Shown here in pieces: positions 10,080 to 16,559 of a stretch of DNA of 34,186 nucleotides. A program made the position numbers and the translations under genes. The stretch is from assembly GCA_022788225.1 (NCBI GenBank), contig JALEVO010000004.1:1-34186 (forward strand). The letters run 5' to 3'. This DNA is from Oscillospiraceae bacterium. GTDB lineage: Bacteria; Bacillota; Clostridia; Oscillospirales; Ruminococcaceae. Position 1 is the stretch's first letter. Each line of letters begins with the position of its first letter. The notes beneath the pieces were generated by a model. That model was not told the DNA's origin. It searched no databases and worked only from the letters and a program-made list of their open reading frames with translations.

Positions 10080-10192
10080 TTATCTTCTTTCATCCAGACT
10101 TTACTGTCGGTTCCGGAATTTCGCCGGATCGTGCCAATGGCTCGCAGACTTTAACTGCCGGTAGGGAATCAAACCCTGCCCCGAAGATTATT
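10080..10192 (-). promoter_or_regulatory. FMN riboswitch (RFN element)
   Basis: The conserved RFN core is readable on the minus strand: the P1 pair ATCTTC / GAAGAT (10183-10188 with 10082-10087), CGGGGCAGGGT, TTCCCTACCGGCAG, CTGCGAGCC, GATCCGGCGAAATTCCGGAACCGACAG and AGTCTGGATGAAAGAAGAT. These match the family's invariant segments. By established mechanism, FMN binding promotes termination upstream of ribD; the terminators at 10001-10070 fit that. Confidence 0.95.
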
Positions 10193-10203
10193 CTGTTTAT
10201 TAC

Positions 10204-10232
10204 ATTGTATCACTGCTTTATCTGTTTGTCAA
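10204..10232 (-). promoter_or_regulatory. Promoter of the rib operon
   Basis: Minus-strand TTGACA (10227-10232), 17-nt spacer, TACAAT (10204-10209), placed so that transcription would start just upstream of the FMN aptamer. Confidence 0.85.
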
Positions 10233-10283
10233 CAGGAAATTCTGATTTCCATGCAAATAGGTTTTTGCAGTTAATCCGCATTA

Positions 10284-10325
10284 TTGTAGGGGCGACCATT
10301 ACTCGCCCGTTATTTTCATGATATT
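10284..10325. repeat. Partial copy of the GTAGGGGCGA repeat, copy 2
   Basis: TTGTAGGGGCGACC, then ATTACTCGCCCGTTATTT and TGATATTT. It matches the left two-thirds of copy 3 (14228-14304), including the CGCCCGTTATTT and TGATATTT interior, but lacks the right terminal hairpin. It lies between the rib promoter and the iscU terminator. Confidence 0.7.
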
Positions 10326-10335
10326 TGAAAATTAA

Positions 10336-10365
10336 AAGGCTTTTGCGACAAACCGCAAAAGCCTT
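10336..10365 (-). terminator. Terminator of the rnhA-nifS-iscU operon
   Basis: Perfect 12-bp stem AAGGCTTTTGCG / CGCAAAAGCCTT (10336-10347 and 10354-10365) with a 6-nt loop, 7 bp after the iscU-like stop codon. On the minus strand it is followed by TTAATTTT. It also has GATTTTTT on the plus-strand side, so it may act in both directions. Confidence 0.8.
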
Positions 10366-10371
10366 GATTTT

Positions 10372-10794
10372 TTAGTGACAGTGTTCACATTCGCCGATTT
10401 CGCCCACGATTGGCAGCGGGTCAATGCCCTGTCTTGTGTAGTAATCAGAAAGTGCTGACTTGATTGCCTGCTCCGCCAGAACTGAACAGTGGAGTTTTAC
10501 TGCCGGAAGACCGTCCAGTGCCTCAACGACTGCCTTGTTTGTAAGCTTTAAAGCGTCCTCAATAGGCTTGCCCTTGATAAGCTCAGTAGCCATGGAAGAA
10601 GTGGCAACCGCCGCACCGCAGCCGAAGGTCTTGAACTTAACGTCTGAAATAATTCCGTTGTCAATCTTGAGATACATTTTCATGATATCTCCGCACTTTG
10701 CGTTTCCAACCTCTCCGATACCGTCTGCATCCTCAATCTCTCCCACATTTCTCGGATTTGAAAAATGGTCAAGAACCTTTTCACTATATAACAT
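10372..10794 (-). CDS. iscU: IscU/NifU N-terminal-type Fe-S cluster scaffold
   Basis: A 140-residue scaffold on which Fe-S clusters are built from sulfur donated by NifS/IscS. The three ligand Cys are Cys34 (NAKCGD), Cys59 (TFGCGAA) and Cys103 (KLHCSV); the conserved DHFSNPRNVG start is present. The C-terminus adds GECEHCH with two further Cys, a tail seen in clostridial NifU-like proteins. AAGGAGG is upstream. Its first 11 nt overlap the 3' end of the preceding small gene. It is the last gene of the rnhA-nifS-X-iscU cluster. Confidence 0.95.
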   Translation of the reverse strand: MLYSEKVLDHFSNPRNVGEIEDADGIGEVGNAKCGDIMKMYLKIDNGIISDVKFKTFGCGAAVATSSMATELIKGKPIEDALKLTNKAVVEALDGLPAVKLHCSVLAEQAIKSALSDYYTRQGIDPLPIVGEIGECEHCH

Positions 10795-11209
10795 TTGAAT
10801 TTTCCTCCTTGATTTTATAAGCCCTGTCGCCGGGCGTAATATTTTTTATGTTATCCTTATCAACATCAATTACAAACTCCGCCTGCGTACCGCTGCCGAC
10901 TCTGTTCACATCAACAAGAACAGTCTTTATGTCCATAATGACCGCTTTAAGCTTAGGTATTGTGTCAAGCGGATTGCATATTCCAATTGTATCGCCTGTT
11001 CTGAAAATACCCCTTTTTACCCGTCCGGAAATAAGCGTTCTGCAATCGTCCATTGAAGTTGAATGAACAATCTCAAAAATTGACTTGTCCTCTGTTACAG
11101 CCTTGTAGTGTCCTGAAGAACGCCTGCGCTTTGAAAGTTCACTGCTGTCAAGAATTACGGTTTTTGTCTTTCGTCCGAATAGTTTTCTGAAAATCCCCGT
11201 CAGTGCCAA
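10784..11209 (-). CDS. Small protein resembling EF-Tu domain 2, between nifS and iscU
   Basis: A 141-residue soluble protein. The first 35 residues are basic (FRKLFGRKTK, SKRRRS). The rest resembles the beta-barrel domain 2 of translation GTPases: SGRVKRGIFRTGDTIGIC aligns by eye with the GRVERGxxKxGD strand-turn of EF-Tu, and the end shows ITPGDRAYKI like the barrel's closing strand. No G domain is present. The start is TTG, immediately after the nifS stop codon, with AAGGAGG placed 11 nt upstream inside nifS. The 3' end overlaps iscU by 11 nt, so tight translational coupling to both Fe-S genes is likely. The function is unknown; an Fe-S assembly accessory role is an inference from position only. 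Confidence 0.8.
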   Translation of the reverse strand: MALTGIFRKLFGRKTKTVILDSSELSKRRRSSGHYKAVTEDKSIFEIVHSTSMDDCRTLISGRVKRGIFRTGDTIGICNPLDTIPKLKAVIMDIKTVLVDVNRVGSGTQAEFVIDVDKDNIKNITPGDRAYKIKEENSNVI

Positions 11210-12397
11210 TTACACTGATTCCTCCTTGCAGATACGTTCCCAGAGCGGTGACATATCACGGAGTCGGTTTACGACCTTTGGTACGACCTCCAGAATGTAG
11301 TCAACGTCCTCGTCGGTTGTATCCTCGTTTATGGAAAGACGCAGTGAACCATGTGCCACTTCATGTTTAAGACCCAGCGCCAGCAGAACGTGTGACGGGT
11401 CAAGTGAACCTGATGTACAGGCAGAACCGGACGATGCGCAGATACCGTTCATATCCAGCATAAGCAGCAGGCTTTCGCCCTCAACGCCCTCAATTGAAAT
11501 ATTGACTGTTCCCGGCAGACGCTTTTCACGGTCGCCGTTAAGACGTGTGCGGGGCAGCTTTAAAATGCCCTCAATAAGCCTGTCACGGAGTACGGCAGTC
11601 TTTCTGCCTCTTTCTTCAATGTCAGTGTTTGCAAGCTCCATAGCCTTTGCAAAACCAACGATTGCAGGAATATTTTCCGTACCGGCACGCTTGTTGCGCT
11701 CCTGTGCGCCGCCGTATATCAGATTGGTCATCGGAATACCCTTTCTGACATAAAGTGCGCCGACGCCTTTCTGTGCGTGAATCTTGTGTCCGGAAACTGA
11801 AAGCATATCAATTCCCTGTGCGTGAACATCTATTTTAACGTGTCCCACAGCCTGAACAGCGTCAGTGTGGAAAATAACGCCCTTTTCCCTGCACACTGCC
11901 GCAATTTCTTCAACAGGCTGGATAGTGCCGATTTCGTTGTTTGCGTACATGATAGTAACAATAGCAGTATCCTCACGAATAGCGTTTTTAACGTCCTCCG
12001 GCTTTACAATACCGTTTTCGTACACCGGAAGATATGTCACCTCAAAACCGTTTTTCTCCAGTGCCTGACAGGTGTGGAGGATAGCGTGATGCTCAAAGAC
12101 GGAAGTGATGATGTGCTTTTTGCCCTTTGGAGCAAGTCTTTCACAGACTGAACGGATAGCCCAGTTATCAGACTCCGAACCGCAGCTTGTGAAGAAAATC
12201 TCAGACGGCTCTGCACCGATTGATTTTGCAACAGTTTCCCTTGCTGTTTCAAGGGCTTTTTTTGCACTTCTTCCAAGCTCATAAATGCTTGAAGCGTTTC
12301 CGTACTGCTCTGTAAAATACGGCATCATAGCCTTGAGTACAGGCTCTGAAACCTTAGTTGTAGCGGCATTGTCCGCATAAATAAATCTTTTTTCCAT
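11210..12397 (-). CDS. nifS: Cysteine desulfurase (NifS/IscS-like)
   Basis: A PLP enzyme that removes sulfur from cysteine for Fe-S assembly. It has 395 residues. The N-terminal [10 protein letters not shown], the PLP-lysine motif [10 protein letters not shown] (Lys205) and the sulfur-accepting loop SSGSACTSG with Cys327 are all present; the longer IscS-type Cys loop extends through SLDPSHVL. The next genes in the operon are the barrel protein and the IscU-like scaffold, which are its likely partners. It starts 20 bp after rnhA, with GAAGG upstream. No IscR-type regulator is nearby. Confidence 0.95.
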   Translation of the reverse strand: MEKRFIYADNAATTKVSEPVLKAMMPYFTEQYGNASSIYELGRSAKKALETARETVAKSIGAEPSEIFFTSCGSESDNWAIRSVCERLAPKGKKHIITSVFEHHAILHTCQALEKNGFEVTYLPVYENGIVKPEDVKNAIREDTAIVTIMYANNEIGTIQPVEEIAAVCREKGVIFHTDAVQAVGHVKIDVHAQGIDMLSVSGHKIHAQKGVGALYVRKGIPMTNLIYGGAQERNKRAGTENIPAIVGFAKAMELANTDIEERGRKTAVLRDRLIEGILKLPRTRLNGDREKRLPGTVNISIEGVEGESLLLMLDMNGICASSGSACTSGSLDPSHVLLALGLKHEVAHGSLRLSINEDTTDEDVDYILEVVPKVVNRLRDMSPLWERICKEESV

Positions 12398-12417
12398 TGT
12401 AAAAACCTTCTTTGGTA

Positions 12418-12867
12418 TTAATATGTGTATTTGTCACGCTGCATAACTGCAAGCCTGTCACATCTTTCGTTTTCGGGGTGTCCGGCATGACCCTTTACCC
12501 ACACAAAAGTGACCTTGTGTTTTTCAAGGAGGGGCAGAAGCTTTTCCCACAGGTCAACGTTCAGCGCCGGCTTTTTGTCGGACTTTATCCAGCCTTTTTT
12601 CTTCCAGCCGTAGACCCAGCCTTTTGTGATACTGTCAACAACGTATTTGCTGTCGGTGGTAAGAGTGACCTCACAGGGTTCTTTCAGGGCAGAAAGACCG
12701 CTGATAACCCCTGTAAGCTCCATGCGGTTGTTGGTAGTTTCATGCTCACCGCCGGAGAGTTCCTTTATATGTTCGCCGAACCGCAGAATAACTCCATAGC
12801 CGCCGGGACCGGGGTTTCCGCTGCAGGCACCGTCTGTAAAAATCTCAACCTTTTTTATGCCATTCAC
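12418..12867 (-). CDS. rnhA: Ribonuclease HI
   Basis: Degrades the RNA strand of RNA-DNA hybrids. The DEDD catalytic set is present: Asp in [16 protein letters not shown], Glu in NNRMELTGV, Asp in [10 protein letters not shown], and Asp in NERCDRLAV. About 146-149 residues is the normal length. The start is uncertain. Upstream in-frame ATG/TTG codons (to 12963) lie within or before a consensus promoter (12892-12920) and cannot be used from it. The GTG at 12867 gives the coordinates here but has no Shine-Dalgarno sequence. The ATA at 12858 matches the canonical family N-terminus ([11 protein letters not shown]) and has AGAGGTG 6 nt upstream. It is first in the operon with nifS. Confidence 0.92.
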   Translation of the reverse strand: MNGIKKVEIFTDGACSGNPGPGGYGVILRFGEHIKELSGGEHETTNNRMELTGVISGLSALKEPCEVTLTTDSKYVVDSITKGWVYGWKKKGWIKSDKKPALNVDLWEKLLPLLEKHKVTFVWVKGHAGHPENERCDRLAVMQRDKYTY

Positions 12868-12891
12868 CTCTGTTTTTTTGTCGCAATGATT

Positions 12892-12920
12892 ATTATAACT
12901 CTTTTTTTGAAAATTAGCAA
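12892..12920 (-). promoter_or_regulatory. Promoter of the rnhA-nifS-iscU operon
   Basis: Minus-strand TTGCTA (12915-12920), 17-nt spacer, perfect TATAAT (12892-12897). It determines that rnhA translation must start downstream of about 12885. Confidence 0.8.
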
Positions 12921-13011
12921 ATTTGTTAGCCTGTGATAACATTTGCATAAACCAGACAGTCAACTACGCCCGCCGAAATTTTTACCTCTGTGCCGCCCTG
13001 ACTGTATCCGC

Positions 13012-14148
13012 TTATTTTGTATGAATAAGCCTTTTCGTTCCCTCATCAATGGCTTCTGCAAGCACCCTCAGTTCAGAAAGCGTATTCTGCGGACAAAGGC
13101 TTATTCTCAGCGCAGAATCCGCAAGCTGCGGTTTAAGACCAAATTCCGTCAGCACTCCGCTCTGTGCTCCCTTTGAACACGCTGAACCGCTTGAAACAAA
13201 AATCTCCTTTGATTCAAGGTAGTGCAGCATTATCTCCGAACGTATTCCGGGGACGGATATATTGATAATATAAGGTGAACAGTTTTCACCGGAATTGACC
13301 ACAATCCCCTCAATGCTCTCCAATCTCTGACAAAACAGCTTTTTCAGTCTTTCAATTTCATCATAGCGCTGCTGTACATTGCCGCTTAACGCTTTCACAG
13401 CCGCCCCGAATGCCGCTATCATAGGAACGTTTTCCGTTCCGGGACGGAATCCCTTTTCCTGATTGCCGCCAAAAAGCATACCGGAAATATGAAGTCCTTT
13501 TTTGATGTAAAGTCCGCCGACTCCTTTGCAGCCATAAATTTTATGTGCGCTCATTGAAACAAGGTCAGCATTTACAGTATTAACTTTGACAGGCAGTTTC
13601 ATGAATCCCTGCACGGCGTCGCAGTGGGTTATACACTGGGGAAACTTTTTCTTGATACCGTAAAATGCACGTCTTACCGGAAGAATATACCCTGTTTCAT
13701 TGTTGACCAGCATTATACTCACAAGGCAGGTTCTCTCGTCAACGGCGTTAATAATCTGTTCATGGGATATTTCGCCGGTCTTGTCCGGAGATATTCTCAC
13801 AATCTCAAAGCCCCTGTTTTCAAGTTCATTCATTGCCGCCTTGACAGAAGCGTGTTCAACGGAAGTGGTGACTATTTTAGGACGCCTTTTGCCGTATGCA
13901 GCAGCAGTACCCAGAATTGCTGTGTTATTGCTCTCGGTCGCTCCGGAGGTAAAGTAAACGCATTCCGGCGGACAGGCAAGCTCCTTTGCAATTATTTTTC
14001 TGACGTTATCCGTCACAAGCTGTGCTTTCAGCCCCTTTGAATGGAGGGAAGACGGGTTGCCGTAATTTTCCGTCATGCAGTCAACAGCCGCATTGACTGC
14101 CTCTCTGCACGGCTTGGTGGTTGCAGCATTATCAAGATATATTTCCAT
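13012..14148 (-). CDS. Second cysteine desulfurase, NifS/class V aminotransferase family
   Basis: A 378-residue PLP enzyme paralogous to the nifS product. It shows MEIYLDNAATTKP, the PLP-lysine motif MSAHKIYGCKG (Lys203) and SSGSACSKGAQSG carrying the catalytic Cys. I placed the start at 14148, since the longer reading frame to 14220 would run through a consensus promoter. It has its own promoter and is not next to a scaffold gene. In Firmicutes such paralogs often supply sulfur to ThiI for 4-thiouridine or thiamine synthesis; thiI lies 4 kb upstream here. That partnership is an inference. Confidence 0.92.
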   Translation of the reverse strand: MEIYLDNAATTKPCREAVNAAVDCMTENYGNPSSLHSKGLKAQLVTDNVRKIIAKELACPPECVYFTSGATESNNTAILGTAAAYGKRRPKIVTTSVEHASVKAAMNELENRGFEIVRISPDKTGEISHEQIINAVDERTCLVSIMLVNNETGYILPVRRAFYGIKKKFPQCITHCDAVQGFMKLPVKVNTVNADLVSMSAHKIYGCKGVGGLYIKKGLHISGMLFGGNQEKGFRPGTENVPMIAAFGAAVKALSGNVQQRYDEIERLKKLFCQRLESIEGIVVNSGENCSPYIINISVPGIRSEIMLHYLESKEIFVSSGSACSKGAQSGVLTEFGLKPQLADSALRISLCPQNTLSELRVLAEAIDEGTKRLIHTK

Positions 14149-14188
14149 AGAATCAGTCCGTTTCTTTAAAATTACAATAATGAATATT

Positions 14189-14217
14189 ATTATACCATAT
14201 TTAACGTAATATTTCAA
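14189..14217 (-). promoter_or_regulatory. Promoter of the second cysteine desulfurase
   Basis: Minus-strand TTGAAA (14212-14217), 17-nt spacer, TATAAT (14189-14194), about 40 nt before the start codon. The -35 lies 8 bp from repeat copy 3. Confidence 0.8.
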
Positions 14218-14227
14218 CATTTGCGAA

Positions 14228-14304
14228 TTTGTAGGGGGCGACCACTGGCCGCCCGTTATTTACTGTGATATTTTGATTCGGGCGAGCAATGCTCGCCCCT
14301 ACAT
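14228..14304. repeat. GTAGGGGCGA-family repeat, full-length copy 3
   Basis: About 77 bp. It opens with TTTGTAGGGGGCGACC and closes with GCTCGCCCCTACAT. The left hairpin is GGGCGACCACTGGCCGCCC-like and the right hairpin is GGGCGAGCAATGCTCGCCC. Compared with copy 1 the GCGAGC and GCGACC hairpins are swapped, so it sits in the opposite orientation. Confidence 0.85.
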
Positions 14305-14313
14305 AAAAATAAT

Positions 14314-14348
14314 AAAAAAAGGCATTACCGCCCAAAGACGATAATGCC
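14314..14348 (-). terminator. Terminator of the thiI-sortase-SpoIID gene run
   Basis: Minus strand: GGGCATTATCG, loop, GCGGTAATGCC (stem 14321-14330 with 14339-14348, one mismatch), followed by TTTTTTT. It lies 10 bp beyond the stop codon of the permuted SpoIID gene. Confidence 0.85.
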
Positions 14349-14357
14349 CTGATTATT

Positions 14358-15551
14358 TTAGTAGTAAACAAATCCGAAATTCGGTGATTTCAGTCCAAGA
14401 TATACTCTGAAATCATTTCCCTTGATTGTCACCTGACCATCAACAACAACATAAGCCGCATAGCCGCCGTCGCCCTCAATTACGGATATCCAGTTTGACG
14501 GATCGTCCGACAGTGTAATGCCCAGATTTGATTCAAGGTCAGCCCTTACTTCGTCAGCGCTTATTACTTCAACAGTACCGTAATGCGGGTCGCACTCGCT
14601 GTCGTATTCGCAGTAAACGCTTCTCAGATAAGGGATATCCTGATAGAAAATATCATAGCATGACGCTGTACTTCCGCCGCTTGACGCACAGAACATAGCC
14701 AGCGCATAACTGCCGTCATAGTAAATTGCCTCTCCCAGAACTGACTTTACAGCGTCAATAACATTCTGCGGAGGGTTTGACTTGGGATAAAGGTCACCGG
14801 CACTTCCGCCCTTATACATGATATATGTATAAACTGCGACTGCCTGCGCTTTTATTGCCTCGTTTGCCATAGAGCCGCCGACTTCGTTATATGTTACCAT
14901 TGAAACGATATCCAGCACAGAGCCGCTTACTCCGCCGGCAGAAATTGTAGCATCTGTTTTTCCGGTATTCTGAATGTATGTACCCGGATAATAGTGCTGG
15001 AGAATCTGCTGATAGTTCCAGCCTGAATAACTTGCATAATGGTTTGCACCGTTCTGGCTCATGCCAACGCCGTGACCGTAGCCATAGGTCGTAAAGGCAA
15101 AGTTGCCCGGCGCAACATCAACAGTGTCTGATTCCGGACGCTGAACTGGTGCAGAGCCTGTTTCCGGTACTATCTGAATTGCCTGATAGTCCGAATCAGG
15201 TTCAATATAGCTTATGCCTGTATCGTTGACAACAACGCCCTCCGGCTGTGCTTCTGTAGGCTCTTCTGTCGGCACTTCAACTGTTTCATAGCTTACAAGT
15301 GAGAGATTTTCTCTGTAATCAGACAAGTCAGCTTTCCACCATGCAGTAACCTCGTATTCTTCACCGATCGCTGCGGTTGTTTCAGGAATTTCCGTTTCGG
15401 CAGCAGGAGCTGTAGTTGCCTGTGTTGCCTCCTGTTTGTCTTCCACCGCTGAAACACTTTTGGTATTAAGCATTGCCGTAAACAGAGCAGACCCCAGTAA
15501 AACAGCAGCTGTAAGAACCGCCATGCCCTTTCGTGGTATTCGTAATTCCAT
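14358..15551 (-). CDS. Secreted SpoIID-family protein with circularly permuted domain
   Basis: A 397-residue exported protein. Residues 1-36 form a signal peptide with a basic MELRIPRKG start and VSA-V end, followed by a Thr/Glu/Pro-rich linker to about 148. SpoIID motifs are all present but in rotated order. GYGHGVGMSQNGAN (157-170) and HYYPG (186-190), normally C-terminal, come first. Then come YNEVGGS with Glu223 at the catalytic position, EAIKAQAVAVYTY (231-243), and finally the strand-turn VTIKGNDFRVYLGLKSPNF (from about 374), which normally precedes GYGH. The protein ends there. It presumably acts on peptidoglycan at the cell surface. GGAGTG precedes the ATG. It follows two sortase genes in the same direction. 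Confidence 0.85.
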   Translation of the reverse strand: MELRIPRKGMAVLTAAVLLGSALFTAMLNTKSVSAVEDKQEATQATTAPAAETEIPETTAAIGEEYEVTAWWKADLSDYRENLSLVSYETVEVPTEEPTEAQPEGVVVNDTGISYIEPDSDYQAIQIVPETGSAPVQRPESDTVDVAPGNFAFTTYGYGHGVGMSQNGANHYASYSGWNYQQILQHYYPGTYIQNTGKTDATISAGGVSGSVLDIVSMVTYNEVGGSMANEAIKAQAVAVYTYIMYKGGSAGDLYPKSNPPQNVIDAVKSVLGEAIYYDGSYALAMFCASSGGSTASCYDIFYQDIPYLRSVYCEYDSECDPHYGTVEVISADEVRADLESNLGITLSDDPSNWISVIEGDGGYAAYVVVDGQVTIKGNDFRVYLGLKSPNFGFVYY

Positions 15552-15587
15552 ATTTTCACTCCAAACTTTTCATGTCTTCAGACCAGT

Positions 15588-16499
15588 TTACTGGTCATCG
15601 TCGTCATCTTCCTCTGAATCAGCACTGTCAGCAGGCTTGTCTGCGCCCTGTACCTTATCAATGCTGTCCACCGTTTCGTGGTCACGCAAACGTCTTGCGA
15701 CGACGAGTAAGCGTGAATTATCTTCGTCCAAATGGCAGGTCTGGAGAGTAAGAAGCTTATCTCCGTATGCCACATCAATATCCGGCGATATCATAGATCT
15801 GTCCTGAACTGTTTCAACATATTTGTTGAAATCCTTTTCGGTGTCAAGTTCCTCCTGATCCCAATAGGCAAACTCTTCACCGTAGGCACTTTCGCCGTAA
15901 TCGCCGTAAGTAAGCAAAACGCCGAAGATAATATATTGATAATCCCTGTAATTCGAGCTGAACTCAATTATAGGATTTTCGTCATAAAATGAAGGATCCT
16001 GTCTGTAATAATGCAGGGTTGCAAACTTTGAGCCGTTGAGCATATTGTGTCCGTAAAGCACAATATTTTCTGACTGCTTGCTTTCGTCAGCATTAAAATC
16101 ATCTCTGTAGTCCATAAAAATGGAACCGGATTCAAGATACTCTCTGTCAAGATCCCTATGCAGATAATATGCGTTGCCCTCTGTATCAAGGTCATCTCCA
16201 TGATACTGAACAACAGGGTAATCAACATAGGTGTTGCTGATTTTTATGTAGCCTACAACATCCTTGTTTTCATGCAGCAGTACCTTTGCAAGACCGGTAA
16301 GACCCGGCTCGTCCGAGAAATTTTCGATTACCGGCAGTTCAGGCTCTGTCGGAGCCTCTGTAACCGGTTCTAAAACATCAGCAGCGGAGCTTATCTCTTT
16401 TTTATCTTCCTTTCCGCCGAAAATCATAACTGCGCCAAGCGCAATAACTGCGACTGCGGCAGTGCAGCCGATAGTAATTAATCCTTTTTTTGATAACAT
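15588..16499 (-). CDS. Class B sortase
   Basis: A membrane-anchored transpeptidase that links sorting-signal proteins to the cell wall. The N-terminal hydrophobic segment (GLITIGCTAAVAVIALGAVM) acts as an uncleaved anchor. The catalytic set, in numbering from a TTG three codons upstream, is His154 (YGHNM), Cys258 (TLQTC) and Arg266 (NSRLLVVAR). SrtB-type features are NKDVVGYIKI, YPVVQ and FMDYRDDF. The C-terminus is an unusual poly-acidic tail (EEDDDDDQ). The start chosen at 16499 (ATG) has AAGGGA 10 nt upstream. Its substrate is unknown; scaffoldins are a reasonable guess in a dockerin-bearing genome. Confidence 0.92.
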   Translation of the reverse strand: MLSKKGLITIGCTAAVAVIALGAVMIFGGKEDKKEISSAADVLEPVTEAPTEPELPVIENFSDEPGLTGLAKVLLHENKDVVGYIKISNTYVDYPVVQYHGDDLDTEGNAYYLHRDLDREYLESGSIFMDYRDDFNADESKQSENIVLYGHNMLNGSKFATLHYYRQDPSFYDENPIIEFSSNYRDYQYIIFGVLLTYGDYGESAYGEEFAYWDQEELDTEKDFNKYVETVQDRSMISPDIDVAYGDKLLTLQTCHLDEDNSRLLVVARRLRDHETVDSIDKVQGADKPADSADSEEDDDDDQ

Positions 16500-16559
16500 T
16501 TTGTTCAAGTCCCTTTCATACGATGTCTTTCAGAGCCACAGATTTTAACGGCTCATATT

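Noticed and set aside
12956-13005. Inverted arms ACAGTCA / TGACTGT downstream of the second desulfurase, considered as terminator or small RNA
   Set aside because: The 36 nt between the arms do not pair and no T-run follows on the minus strand; too weak to call.
14149-14220. N-terminal extension of the second cysteine desulfurase (MLKYYVKYGIIIF..)
   Set aside because: It looked like a hydrophobic anchor, but the DNA is a consensus promoter and the enzyme's natural start is at 14148.
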